Shown here in pieces: positions 47,401 through 60,812 of a stretch of DNA of 64,000 bases (positions are counted from its first letter, which is position 1; the number at the start of each line of letters is the position of its first letter). Under the pieces are notes generated by a model. That model had not been told where the DNA came from. It did not search any database and saw only the letters and a list, made by a program, of their open reading frames with translations. Location: the NCBI GenBank assembly GCA_023055505.1, contig JALIRH010000002.1, positions 41,706,233 through 41,770,232 of the forward strand. Direction: 5' to 3'. A program made the translations under genes and the position numbers. The DNA is from Callipepla californica brunnescens (Eukaryota > Chordata > Aves > Galliformes > Odontophoridae).

Positions 47401-50400
47401 TATGAACTTTGTGTCACTCAGGCTTAACCTTTACATGCTTGTGTAGGATAAGAGAGAGATTAGGTTTGCAGGAGTACTGAAGGTTAAAAAAAAAGAAAAA
47501 GACCTTAAATCCCAAAGCATGGAAGAGAAGCCAGAGGTCTGATTACATTGTGTCAGATGGCAGTTGTTCTCCTCCTCTTTGAAGCAGCTCTGATATGTGC
47601 AGGATAGTGTAATGCTGTGGTGGTACAGCCTCTTCTATTCTGAGAACCCTTAAACAATGTTTTCAGGGGAGCAGGAGATCCTCAGACTGCAAATTTGATC
47701 CTCCAGCAATATGCCTGCTGTTTTTAGGCTATTGCTTCATGTATGCTTGCAAGCAAGTGTCTGCAGTACCACAGTCAGATGAAGCATTGCCATGTCCTTC
47801 TGCCTGGTCCTGCCACTGCTCCACAGCTCCATAGTCTTTTCTGCAGCCCATGTGGAAGAAGCAGTGATGTGGGAATGGGAATGAGAAGCCCAAGTGGACA
47901 GATCCACTGCCCTAGCAATCACCTGCTGGGAATACACATTCATAATGACAGAAGCCATAGTGCCACAATTCCTTTGTGGACTGTTATTAAGTAATACAGA
48001 CTGCCAGGTTTCTTTGGACTGTGGATTGCAAATTACTCTAGTGGATGGGTCAGTACAAGTAATGGAGAGAATTTATAACAAAAAATAGGGAGTAATTAAG
48101 TATGCACAGGGTGGTAGGTGTGACCAGGCAAGCAAAATTGCAGGATCTGGTATGCATGGGCACAGTCCATGCAGATGTATTTCTGCACACCCTCACCCAG
48201 TATGAGGACAACAGATGCTCAGAACCCTTTTCTCAGAATTACCTGAGGCTCAGGTCAGATTCCTTCCTTACAGGTGTACATTTTGTTTTTCCAATGGAGG
48301 CATGAGGGACCCAAGTGTTGTGACATGTGGGAACTTGGGTGTATACCTTAAAATCTCTGTGCCTACCGATAGCAGTGTAAGTACCTTGAAATGAGTGAGA
48401 ATGCCACATAAACTAGTCTAAAACAGGGCTTCTCTGATTCCTTCATTCCTTTTATTTTTCCCAATTCTATGATCCCACCTTTCCTTGAAGGATCTACTTG
48501 TGGAGTCATGGCATACAATCTGAAAGAAGTGAATATTCCTGTAACATTTATTTTACTTTTATAGTTAGTTCCATCCTTGCCCTATCCCCCCACCTTGCCC
48601 TCCCCCCCCCCCCCAGGATGAGTCCTTTGTGTAGCTGTGTGGGGTTCAGCCCTGGAGAAAAGGAGGGGCAGGAACATAGTTGGGGCAGAGCCAGTGTGTG
48701 CAGCACTGGGCTGGGGTGCAGCTGACATGGATCAACCTCACCTCTTGAGGAATGGTGCTGTTGTCAAATATTTGGAGTGCTTGGTGTTGCTCCTGACCCT
48801 GTAGAAGTCAGCTGTCCCTTGTTTACAGACTATGCCTAAACAATTGTCCAGCCCAAAGGCATCCCTAGAAATCTCTGTCAGTCCTGCTGATAAGGAATGA
48901 AAAGCCTCCTAGGCCTTGCCTTGCATCTGCCTTCCAAAGCAGTCCTTCAGCGTTTGGTGTTGCCAGCATATGTTAATTCCTATAACAAGCTTGAGCCTTT
49001 TGCATTCATCATGTTGGGTGGTAACAGGCTGTGGTATAAACATATGACATGCTTGTACTACAGGGACTGGGTAAATTAAAACTGCTTCCAACGAGATGTG
49101 GAGAGTAACAGAAGCAAGAGGCAATGAAGAACTAATTGAAGAAACAATACAAAAAATACAAAAAAAAATAAATCCAAGCCATCCTTATAGATCAGCCAGT
49201 ATATTTACAGCTGCCGTTGAGAGATGAGATATTGAATGATACCTATTTTCACCCTGGCCATAGATTTTAGAAATGAATGCAAGTACAATTATCTTCACCG
49301 AAGCGGTGAACATTTGGACAGTTATCAAATCTAAAAGTTGTTTATGAATCGATTTTTGCCTCCTTAAGTTCAGTGTGGTATCCTTGCAGCATACCAAACG
49401 CTGTAACCAGCCTGACAGATTACACAGGGGTTTTGCATCCCGACTCCTGCACACAGTGCTCATCCTGAAGAGATGATTGCACAAATCTGCACTTTGGGTA
49501 GAAGGAAGAGGCAGCTGCTGCTGATGCACTCTTCTTTCCTCAGAACGTAATTCTAAGGGTGATATTATTTAAGGATATGCCTTCATTATTGTCAGATAAC
49601 TCTGGTTACGCTTCTGTGTTTTTCACTGTTTATTAGCATCAGCTCTGTGGATGAACGGGAGTTTGACATTTTCTGCTAGACCAAATCCTATGGTCAGTTC
49701 TCAGTTCTAACTCTGGCAAACTCCTAATGTGAAAACCTCAGGGATTTTTCTGCGCACAGGCTTTTAGGATTTTATTAGCTGTAAAATTGTCTATAATGAG
49801 GATTTTACTCTGGTCTCTGAAGAAGCAGTGCTGGCTGCTGTCAGGGACAGAATGCAGAGCTGGATGGATTAGGGGAATAATCTGGTAATGCAAATTCTTC
49901 ATATTTAATCAAGGGAGCATCTCCTCTGCAGTCCCAAATGCGTCCTGGCAAAGCAGACTGGCGGCAGTAAGCTTTGGCAAAGCGGAGGTGCTGTGATTTC
50001 CCCCAGAGAGCCAGAGCTGATCTACCTCCTTCCTCTTGGGAAAGGCTGCAGATGGAGGCCTGCTGGGAGCCTGCTCCCAACATCGCAGAGGATGTACAGA
50101 CTGGGGTACAGATATTCCCACATCTCTTTGTCACACTTGCTCTTTCACTCAGTGTGGCTTCTGTGTGATTTTAATGTAAGCTGGTCCAAGGAATTAAACC
50201 AGCTAAAAGCTCATTATAGGGACAGAAGAGTCTGAGGCTCTTACATACTGCATGTTACCTGCTCGATGTTTCTGACATATCCAACCCTATTGACCATGCT
50301 GCTTTCTGGAGTGGTGGCAATGAAGTAGGTAATGCACAAGACAGCTTTATTATGTAAGTTAAATCTATAACTACAAATGCCAGATAAAGGTTCAAGTTAT

Positions 50401-50489
50401 TCGCAAACATGAAATCAAACTTGGAAAGCATCAATCATCTTATTTAGTGCAGTATCAACAGCTGTTCCTATACTTGTAAGCCACACAAA
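44479..50489. other. Non-coding stretch with simple repeats
   Basis: No gene recognised in 6 kb. It contains a TA-rich repeat at 45788-45819, poly(T) at 46857-46873 and a C13 run at 48602-48614 followed by AG. The open frames at 45416-45782, 46036-46343 and 49841-50235 are in GC-richer patches but match no family I know. Confidence 0.5.
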
Positions 50490-51275
50490 GCATAGAATCA
50501 TAGAATAATTGAAAATAATTGGAAAGTCGTCTAAGATCATCAAGTCCAATCATCAGCCTATTCCTACCATGCCCACTAACCATGTCCCTCAGTGCCCAAT
50601 CTCCACTTTTTTTAATTTCTTAAACACATCCAGGGACAGTGATTCCACCACATCCCTGAGCAGCCTGTTCCAATGCCTCACTACTTTTTTTTGGAGAAGA
50701 AATGTGTCCTAATATCCAACCTGAAACTCACCTGGCATAATTTGGGACCATTCCCTCTCATCCTATTGCTGTCACCTGGGAGAAGAGGCCAACCCCTACC
50801 TCACCAGGACCTTTTTTCAGGCAGCTGTAGAGAGTGATGAGGCCTCCCATGAGCTTCTTCTCTGGACTGAACAATCTCAGTTCCCTCAACTGCTCCCCAT
50901 AAGACTTGTGCTGCAGACTTTTCAGTTTTGTTGCCCTTCTTTGGACATACTCCAGGGCCTCAATGTCCTTCTTGCACTGAGGGGCCCAAAACTGAATGCA
51001 GTTCTTGAGGTGCAGCCACACCAGTGCTGAGTACAGAAGGATGATCACTTCCCTGCTCCTGATGGCTGCACTGTTCCTGATACAAGCCAGGATGCTGTTG
51101 GCCCTCTTTGCCACCTGTGCACACTGCTGGCTCATGTTCAGATGAGCACTGACCAACACCCCCATATCCTTTTCCTCTGCACAGTTTTCCAGACACTCTG
51201 CCCCAAGCCTGTAGTGATGCCTGGGGTTGTTGTGACAAAAGTGCAGGACCTGGCATGTGATCTCGTTAAAGCATG
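50490..51275 (-). repeat. CR1 LINE, 0.8-kb 3' part
   Basis: The largest CR1 copy in the window, on the minus strand. The 3' tail is at 50490-50520 (ATAGAATCATAGAATAATTG) and the ORF2 C-terminus runs up to about 51275. It is 5'-truncated, as most CR1 insertions are. Confidence 0.92.
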
Positions 51276-51285
51276 ATCCCTTCAA
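50758..51285 (-). pseudogene. CR1 ORF2 C-terminal fragment
   Basis: A 175-residue uninterrupted frame, from the end of the RT domain through the CR1 C-terminal region: [20 protein letters not shown], then [20 protein letters not shown], then [20 protein letters not shown]. The start is only the first Met in the surviving piece. Endonuclease and RT catalytic motifs lie in the lost 5' part, so this is a dead fragment of a LINE protein of several hundred residues. Confidence 0.9.
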
Positions 51286-54200
51286 GGATAAGTTACTGGA
51301 GACTTAGAAAGAGAGGAACACAACTTGCTTGGGACTACAGGTGCCCAGAATTCTGTTGCCTTGCTGGTAACCCCATTCCCAGCAGCTCCTGTGTCAGGCT
51401 TGGGAAGGATCTGTGGGAGGGCGAGTGTCCTCAGGGAAGGACATGGTCTGGATGGTAGCAGGAGCACCACTGAGGAGAAGCAACGCAGCTGCAGATTTAG
51501 TCAGATATGGGGACATCATCTGTTGTATCAGCTTTTCCCCTGCATTTTTAGCCTGCTAAAAGCTACTACCTAATAAAGCTATACGGGAAGAGGATGGAGA
51601 GAACAGGGAATATTTTAAACTGGCCAATATTGCATGCGTGGGAAGGAACCTTTCCTAAAGATGCCCCCAGTGCCTTGTGTTTTGCTGGAGGGACCAAGTG
51701 ACATCTGCTTTATCAAGATGCAGGAAATGCCATTTCCTGTCTAGGCAGGGGCATGAAGCCAGATACTGGGCTGAGCTGTCAGCCAGTCAATTATTTGATT
51801 ACTGATGTACAGGCAGCTTGCATCTGCGGGTCATCCTCCAGCTAGGCTGCAATGATTGCGTATACATCTGACAGTCAGTCTCAGGCTTATTTTCAGCTTA
51901 AAACCATTACTTATCAGCAAGGAGGGCCAGCCTCATTGCAGTGAATTGTTCCCTGCTCCCATCTTGCTGAAAAACTTGATGTGCGGCAGTGACTTTGCTC
52001 CAGTCCTCATTCTGTCGTTTTTTTATTCAGTGAAAAGAACCAATTTTTTCTTCTTACTAAATGTATTCTTTGCCATTTTTGATAGTTAACAAATACCGAG
52101 AGAAATTAAGCAAAGTTTTCTGTCAACAATACTCATTTTACCCCTTGGTTTTGGGAAACACGATTCATTCTGAGAATGTGACTCTGTCTGGTGGCTTGGG
52201 GATCCAGCTGCTTGTCACATTAAGCCATGTGGAGTCTGCAGTGAGTCCAGCTGTATTGCCAGGATCTGTGCCCTAAGGACTCTGCACAAGAACGCTTTGA
52301 TCCCTCCTAGTGACAGAGTTTTTGCTAACAAGCCTCCAGACATTTCAGCTGGTATGTCATCACCCTTGCTCAACTAGAACAGAAGGATGAAACAAAAGTA
52401 TCTCCAAAGACCTTTAGCAACATCAGTTGAAGGGGAGCAAGTAGAACATTCCAGGTGAGGCACTTCTGTGAAAAGAGTTAGCATCAGCTGCATGACTGTA
52501 CAGAAGACAGAGAGGTTTTCTTTTCCTTTTTTCCCTTTTTTCTTGTCTTCACAGAGATGAAAGATGGGACGGGAGCTATGGACTGAGAATTGCAATGAAC
52601 AAAGCCTTTAACATCCTTTAAATAGCAGGATGGGGTCAAACTAAGGCAAAATGTCTAAAAATCATGGAAGAGAGAATGAACCTGAAAAGTCATAATATGT
52701 TTTGTACTAAATGGCCCCCTGCAAATTGTACCTCTCTGCCTGATTAGTTCAAATTTTCAATACACTTAAGAGGGACTAAGTTACATAGCTCCTCTGCACG
52801 GTGGTAGGATTCACGCTCTTAATTCCCACTGTTACAGAGCTGCAAATATAACCTAATGCTTTTTCTTTTATAAGCCAGACAGTATATGCAATAGACATGT
52901 GAACTGTACAGCCAGCATTCAGGATGAGTGCCTCAGAAAAGCAGTCATCTGATGCTCTTCTGATAGGACAATAACCGAGAAGCTAACTAATGCCTTGTAC
53001 TGATGAAGCACTCATACTAGTGAATAGCTTGCAGGTAGTACTGAAATTTTGACCCAGACACCCGAAATCTGGGGTTTTTCAATCCATTTGTATCACTCCA
53101 GCAGCAAATCAGATCACCTGGATTGTCAGCAAGGCAGTATGTTATTTGCGTTAGCTGAGCAACTTTCCATAGAGCATGTAAATGAAGAAATGAGGCCAGC
53201 AGGGCCAGAATCACTGTCTTAGTTCATAGAAAGCATGTTTTGTAGATTATTTTGTTCTTCCAAGTATAAGAATTCTGAAAGAGAGGGAGAATTATAATGC
53301 AAGGCTTTGTCTAACATGCCCAGCCATGCTCCTCCCACTTCTGCAGAATAATTTTTGCAGAAGACAGGCAATTTGATTTGAAAGCCTGATTCTGCATCCA
53401 AATGCACGGGAAGTTTTGCTGCTCGGAAGATGAAACTCAGTGTAGTCAGATAACATGCTGGATAACATTCCAGCATGACCCACTTGAGCAGAAATACATA
53501 AGCAAATGTTTAACATTTAAGCACATTGGCTGGGCTATGAATTACAGTGCTTAAAAAGATACATTTCTGAAGGAAGATTTACCTCGACAGTTTTGTAGCT
53601 AAAAGTCTAGGAAAACATTTTCAGTAGCATGAAAGGGTTGATCAGATCATTTTGCCAAACACCATGTAGGAAATACCTTGACTATTTTTTATTATTACCA
53701 ATAAAGTTTTTCCAGATTATGAGCGTTAGTGAAAAATGAGATATTGGGATTTATAAAAATAGATAGATTATTTCTCTCTTAAAACTGTGATGTTTCTGTA
53801 AATATTTTCATCTCTTTTCTAAGAGTTTTATTTCAAAGAGTTAATTAAAAAAAATAATAAAAGACAAGTATAGTTCCTGTTTCTTACTCACCCTCACTAA
53901 AATATTTGTGTCTCCTTATTTTAGTGGAATGCAGAGAGATTCTTCAAGCAGTAACTTACCCTTTCCATGCAGGAGAAAAAGCACACATTTTAATCCTGCC
54001 ATACACTGGTTTGGATGCTCCTTTGGTCTCATCAAAATTCTGTTTTCCATCCAGAGCATCTTTGTGTTCTCAAGCTTGGTAGTGCTTGCATTACAGTTAA
54101 AGCAACTCAGAGAAGTTGGATTACTTGTATCATGTACTTCTTAGTGAATGGCACCTTAAGAGCATTTTCCTGCCAAAGCTCCCAGCTGTCCTCTTGACAG

Positions 54201-56440
54201 AAACTCTTGTGGCAGTGAGTGCAAATAGCTCAGTAAGTGGTTCTAGGGTAAATGTGAAAACTCTCCCCCATGCCAAAGGGAGATTACTCAGGAACATTTC
54301 GCAATGTCACTCTCCACAAACGTCAAGCCATGCCTGGTGGCAACCAGACTGACACTGCTTCAGTATTTTTCTTCTCTGGATAGTACTTATACAGTTTATC
54401 TGTTTCTTTCTTTTCTTTAATGACAGCATTTTCAGGGTTTGTTTTTGCTGTCTAAGTAGCAGCATGCCCATTAGTGTATTAGCCAGTCCTCCCTGCCTTT
54501 CCAAATCAGGAGTAACTAATTTCACTGTGCTTACAATACACCCTGATCAGAGCTCTTATCTATGTCATTTTATTTTTCACTATTACACTCGGGAATGTGG
54601 GCAGATATCAATCACGTCACTCTCCCGAAGTGTATCATCTCTGACTGTCTTCTCTAATCATAAAACAGAAGAGCATCACTGTATACTGCCCTCCAACATT
54701 AGTCAGGTCATTCAACATAACTGACAAGAAACCAGTGCAGGGAAAATCTTAAGAGATATATTGGTCACTTCACTGAGCTGACTAAACTGTTACACAGCTA
54801 AAGAAGAGGTAAAAGGTATGCCTGAGGAGGCAGACTCAAGTGTCAAATGACCTTGAATGGGATCCTGGTGACATGTCTAATTGCATATTTTTCTTTGGAG
54901 CTTCACCTCACCCTCTGGTGTGAACCAAACAGAGTTCACCTTCAATGAATGTGTTTGGCTTTGTTAGTTCCTTCTTTGTGCTCTAGGATGCTCCCAGCCA
55001 TCGACAAGCCTGACACTGGGAGAAGCCTTAGCAGAGAAAGTTCCTGACCTTTGTGTCTCAAGTCTAAATAAATTGATCTTTTTTACCTCTTGTTTTTTTG
55101 CCTTGAAGAGACACCTTGAAACCTGCTCAGCAGTAACTGGAGAACTTCTGCTTGTTGCCCTATTCTTCAAACTGTGTAATCCACATTAGATTTCCTTTTT
55201 TCAATGAATGGAGCATTGCTTGTTAGCGGTGGGAATTCTTTTGCAGTTTCTCTCTTATGTTCTATTAAATGCTGCTGTGATTCTAATCATACTTTTACAA
55301 AACTCTGGTCTTTTGCTGAGTTAAATTGACCATCCTGGAGATGGGCATCCCTTGGTAGCAGTTATCTTTATAGCCAGTAGCTGAGTCAGCTGAAATAGTG
55401 ATAATTGCAGAGGATTAATATTTAACTAAAGAGTCTGATTTTAGGTGAGCTGGAAAAAGTTTTTCTTCTTTCCTCTGAATTACTTTGTATGTGCTCATTC
55501 TAAGTCTGTTCTTGAGAGAAGAGACTCTCTCCTGTCTCCTGAGGAATAGACAGCAAGACATGTAGGCTTGATGTGGCAAAAGAGCTCTGAAATGAGTCAG
55601 GGGAGATAATTTTATAGAAGAAATCTGCCTGTCTATATTTACTTGTTTATAATAGTAGCATCTTGGCTGGAACATTTACAAATCTAAGTGCAGGAACCAT
55701 ACTGCGCTCTGAGTAAGCTGCATGTGAGTCAGCCTTCACAATAAGGTTGTATAATTCCTGGCATTTGAGTTGTCTACCTGTGGTGCCAGGTTAGAGCTGC
55801 TGTGTGGCTTTCTCACCAGGATGCTGCTGTGGCTGCCCAGGGTAGGACATGGGCTCATCAAGCTGCACATGCAGTCTGTGTGCGGACATGCACGAGGAAC
55901 AAATGTCCTGCATGTGGGTTTTGCTATCTGAATGGCCTTTGCAAGGAGCTTTAAAATTAGTGTGCTAACTTCTGCTTTGAGACTTCTTTCTTCTGCCACA
56001 GCTGTGGGAAGTCAGACTCTCATTTGCACAGAGGCCTCTGCAAGCAGCAGGCATGAACATTTTTAATGAAAGTACCTGCAGACAAAAAATAAGAGATCTG
56101 CTTTTATGCTTTTGTGTAATTCAGGCTTTATTCCTCAAAGATATCTTCATGCTGGTAAGAACAAAACCCTGAACGCAAATGTCTATTTCTGTCCACATCT
56201 CTAGAGGTGAGTTCCTCTGTCTTCCCCTGGTCCTGGGGCTATGGCAGTGGGAGAAAACCCTTGCAGGCAGCACCAGAATATTTCTGACCCTGTCACCTGG
56301 CTGGAAGGGCACATGGGTGAGGAATCTGTTCAGAAGAAATACTTTGAAATAATTTTTTTATTTTTGATTATAGCTCAGTCTAACTAAATGCTGTATTTTC
56401 AAGAATTCATTTGCAAACATCGCTGTGGTATTAAGAAAAT
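51286..56440. other. Non-coding stretch
   Basis: No gene or transposon recognised. The short open frames carry no recognisable domains. AT-rich low-complexity patches occur near 53690-53880. Confidence 0.55.
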
Positions 56441-56521
56441 CTTCCCTTCCCTTCCCTTCCCTTCCCTTCCCTTCCCTTCCCTTCCCTTCCCTTCCCTTCC
56501 CTTCCCTTCCCTTCCCTTCCC
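56441..56521. repeat. CTTCC pentanucleotide microsatellite
   Basis: Sixteen perfect tandem copies of CTTCC (GGAAG on the minus strand), with no interruption. The open frame reading GKGRE repeats on the minus strand (56358-56561) is an artefact of the repeat. Confidence 0.97.
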
Positions 56522-59493
56522 TTTTTTCTTGAGGGAGAGCTGAATTCTTCATACTCTCCAAGTCAATTACAACCTATGATAATGCAGGAAAGTTCAGATC
56601 ACTCTTCCTCCCTACTTTAAGGTAGTTGTGCCTGAGTATTTTGTTTTACAAATTGTAAAAACATATTCCTTTGACAGACATTAACTCTGCTGGTATAAGA
56701 GTTCCACTTTCCTCCAGAAGTGGGCAGAGATCTCTGAATATAATGGTCCAACGTGACCCAATTTGTGCCTGTGTCTATGATGTGCATCTGTACAGCTGAG
56801 TCCTAGGTGGTTTCTGATGATGTAACAGATTAGACTAAAATGTAATGGCAGAGATATCTGACCATGACTGGAAGCATCAGGCAGAAGTGGTATATGTTTT
56901 GTCAATTTAGGATCATTCACCTCAAGTAATTCCAGCAAAATACATAATTCAAAGATTCTTCAACTCAAAACATAGCCAAGTAAATGTGGCTTAGTAGGCC
57001 ACTGTGATTTGTTTGAGCTGCTAGAGCTGTCCCTGTGGACACTACTGGTTGTTCCCAGTAACACAGTGACGCTCACCTCAAATATCAGAGATAGCTTTAG
57101 ACTATCAAGTTAATACATTCATGTGGAGTCGTTTGTGAAAAGATAGTAATGTCAATTTATAAATGAAATTTGATACAGAGAAGTTCATATGTGCAGCAAA
57201 CACTGATAGCATTACACTTGCCAATAAATTAAACTCTGTTATTATGGCACAGATGTGGACGTGGATAAGATACAAAAGCAATTTATTCACTTCATCATGT
57301 GGGAGTAGCCCTACTAGTGTGAAAAATATGCCAGCATCTGTACTAAAGAATGTGTGCAGTTTTTACTCCAGAGTAGCTGGAGTGACTGTTATGCTAGTGC
57401 AGACAAAAGTTTGGGGTTAAGATCTGAGTGACAGAACATGATTTGTATTTTCTTAGTAGTTAACATAAAATATACAAAGAAATGAAATGCTGTGCATTAG
57501 TAATTTCCACTACTTTGTTATGTCAAGTGCAGAACATAAAAGCTGCTACTGCTAATAGTATTACCACTGTATATCATTCTAAAATGTTCATAACTCATTA
57601 GAGTAGTTATATCTACCATTACTTGTCATAAAGCCAATGCCAAATGGCCTTAAGCAATGGGTGAGCACCAGGTGAGAAGGTTTAGCTAACTCAGGGAGCT
57701 CAGGTGCAAGCCATGCACCTGAGTGACTGGAAGGGTGGAGCTTACCTTACCCCTCATTTAAGGGATAGCAGCCGAAGGAGCAGTATTTTTCTGGACAAAG
57801 CTTGAAGTTTTCTTGGGCTGTTGCTGGGACAGGTGAGTTAATTTTTCTTTTTTGTTGTCTTCTATCACTCTGATTCTTGTATTGCAGTAGAAGGCACTGT
57901 TATTGCTTTATTCTGCAGCACATTGTGAAAATATTTTATTATTTGTGTAAATTAATTTCAGTACGTGCTTATTTATTCAGGATTGTGGTCTTTCTGAAGT
58001 GACTGCTTCCAGTTGGTTGCTATGGCCAGAAATTTTCTAATTTATGAAATAACACATTTTATTAATGGTGCATGTTTTCTGAGCCAAACCTTGCATCTGA
58101 AGAGGTGTCATCTCTTAAAGAGTATGTTTTATAGATTCACAGAGTTAAATGTGAACTTGTAGGATGGATGCTGTGTGGAGTGTTTCCCTATTACATACCA
58201 GTAGTGACCTTTTTCCTTTAGATGAATGGTAATATTAAGAGCTAGGCTGAGTTTATGCAGTTTCTAAAATGAAGAGTCATCCTGATACCATAAGCCATCT
58301 GCGTGCAATGTAATTTAAAAGTAGTATTGGCCCTCCTGTGAGAAGATTTCTTTGCCACACTGACATTAATTCAGGACTGAATGTTGATGCCCCCCTGGAA
58401 ACCTGAGAACAAGTATAAAATGGTCTGTGCATAATGTGTAGTCTCTTCCCGTTAGAAGAGCAGCCTTCCAGTTACTAACGACCATGTATGTGTAATGCCT
58501 ACTTCGCTCTTGGTAGCAGTTCCTCTGTCTCTGAGCTTTCCCTAGACCAGAATGCAACAGCTGTGGAATAACACGTCACAGCTGTGCAGCGCAGATGTGT
58601 GGACCACAGATATCAGCAAAATCCTCAGGGGAAGTTTAAACAACTGGGAAATAACTAAATGGAATTCAATACCTATTGAAGGTAGAATTACAGTTGGCCT
58701 TACAACCTCTTCTCCATTTACTTCCAAAAAACCTTTGGGTTTGCACCTTTTAGGAAGTGTGTTGCTTCAGCACTTATATTAAACCCACGTGTTGGCATGG
58801 TGCTATAAGTTTAAAGAATTGTAACTCTGCTTGACAGATCTGTTAGTTAATCTTTTCCCTGAAGAAAGTCTTGGTCAAATGTTTCTAATCTATGCTTCTT
58901 CCAGGCATGTCCTTGTTTAGGTTGTGGTATTTGAAGAGTGGAAGCCCCAGCAGGGTGACCAAAGGCTGGCTTATTCCTGAGTGGCCACTCAGGTGATTCT
59001 GCAAAACTGTCTTTTGTTAGGATGTTTTTTTCATTCTTCTAGACTAACTCCCTTTTCATGGTAGTAAATAGTCATTTTGGGGGGGAAAAATTCCTATAGC
59101 CCTGGTTAAGCAGTAACCCTATAGTGGGACAAGAACCAGCGACTTAAAACTTTTGATTTGGATTAGTAACTCAAATCCTATAGCATAACCCTGTGCTACT
59201 GGCTGTACTGTGACTGTGTTCACTCAGTTTCTCCTGTAATGTTTTGTGGAGCTGACAAACAGGTGTCTGAGTCTCAGACTAATCTCCTATAACTGAGGAT
59301 GCTCAATGCTATGTGCTCAGGCTTCTGTTCATTCAGGTTTTTTCTTTCCCTGCTAATCTAGAAAGAAGAGATTTGAAAACCTGGACTCTAGGGCAGTAGA
59401 AGGAATTTCTGCTCACTCATTATAAGGTGGAGTTGGGCCACGAGCACCCTGAGCTAGCATTTTATTTTGCAAGTATCAATTCTTTGTATGGCA
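56522..59493. other. Non-coding stretch, with an E-box palindrome
   Basis: No gene recognised. The segment 57660-57850 stands out: a palindrome, a purine/pyrimidine-balanced stretch and a consensus splice-donor-like CAGGTGAGT near 57830. It could be a transcript start or an unrecognised repeat. Confidence 0.4.
57699..57723. promoter_or_regulatory. E-box inverted repeat
   Basis: CTCAGGTGCA, AGCCA, TGCACCTGAG: perfect 10-bp arms around a 5-bp centre, each arm holding a CAGGTG/CACCTG E-box. Factors of the Snail/ZEB and bHLH families bind such sites. Function here is unproven. Confidence 0.35.
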
Positions 59494-59545
59494 GGGTGTT
59501 GGAGCTAGATGATCTTTGAGGTCCCTTCCAACCCAAGCCATAATG
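59494..59545 (+). repeat. CR1 LINE 3'-tail scrap
   Basis: About 50 bp of CR1 3' UTR: GTTGGAGCTAGATGATCTTT and GAGGTCCCTTCCAACCCAAG. The terminal octamers are degenerate, and a T run follows at 59549-59564. Confidence 0.8.
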
Positions 59546-60748
59546 TGGTCAATTTTTTTTTTTTAGCTGAAAGCAGTAGTCTTTATTCCTGCCCATTTAT
59601 TTATTGCATTTTGTGAACATCCAAGTTAAAAGAATTTTGCTCTACACATTTGTAGAAAAGCAATTTTAGCAGTTTATTTAAAGGTGTCCTAGAAATGAAA
59701 TATTTTGCCTAGGCAAGCTCTGTTGCTCAAGTTGAATATGCATTCATCTGGGTAATAGGAATAACATCATGTGACTAATAAAATCAATGTCTGCTAAGTA
59801 ATGTGGCTTGAGTTGGAAATGTTCTCGATCAATCCAGGGATAGATTTTTCTGATGGAAAAATACAGTGGAACTCATCCAACAGCAGATATCATGCCATAG
59901 GAAAATGTTATTTTATGTGATGCAGGATTTTAATAGATTTCATTAGCTCTACATGAAGATAACATCCTTGATTTGATGCTATTTTAGTTTTGTCAAAGCA
60001 GCATTGGACTGTTTCTTCATATAAAACGTTCCATGTGATTAAATCAATTTCTGCCTGTAGTTCTGACATACTTGTTACTACAATGTGCTTTGAGTATTGA
60101 GATGTAGCTTAACTATCTTTAAATGTAGCTGGGAAGAGATCTGGCATGATTTTGTACTTACTGCTTCTCAGTATTAGCACTCTGGATTGCCAGCAAATCT
60201 TGAGGTGCTGGAATCTTATAAATGTTGAAAACTTGAGGGAAGCAACGTTGATAGAAGCATACATGTGGAAGAGCTCAGGTGCTTCTCTGAGTCAGGTGAG
60301 AGTGTTTCACATGCAGATTTAGATGCCATCATGTGCAGTTTGACTGAGGAATAGACAGGCATTCCTGGCTTGAGCAAGGAAAGAGAGAGAAAAGCAGCTT
60401 TCTGCAGCAGTGCTCATCCTGCTTCACTGAGAGTCATCCAGAGATAATGCTCCTTCAGGATCTGGCTTGTTCCATTTCCCCTACCTCTGATATTAGTAAA
60501 ATGTACCAATTTCATCTTGAGTCCTCTGTGTAAGTACTATATATAGTTTTGAGTTTCACGAAAGTAGCTGGAGGGAAAAATCTCTTTTATAGAAAATAAA
60601 GCAAGCTGCCCAATCACATTACCACTCTGGCTTCTAATTCCACAGGGGCCAGTCTGAGAAGCACATTAGGAACAAAAATCCCTCCCCAAGGAACAGTTAA
60701 ATTAGCACTTAGCATTCCCAAGGAAAGCTTCAATACAGTCAGGCATAC
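59546..60748. other. Non-coding sequence
   Basis: Nothing recognisable seen beyond a T run at 59549-59564. Confidence 0.5.
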
Positions 60749-60812
60749 AGCTGGGGAGGTTGGAACTGGATAATCCTGAAGGTCTCTTCCAATTCAAGTA
60801 ATTCTATCCTTC
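60749..60812 (+). repeat. CR1 LINE 3'-tail fragment
   Basis: AGCTGGGGAGGTTGGAACTG, GATAATCCTGAAGGTCTCTT and CCAATTCAAGTAATTCTATC form the CR1 3' UTR and degenerate end on the plus strand. Confidence 0.8.

Noticed and set aside
56358..56561. ORF with repeated GKGRE residues
   Set aside because: Produced entirely by the CTTCC microsatellite.
59100..59200. Segment resembling a tRNA by eye (TAACCCTATAG-type words)
   Set aside because: No consistent cloverleaf with A- and B-box promoter elements could be drawn.
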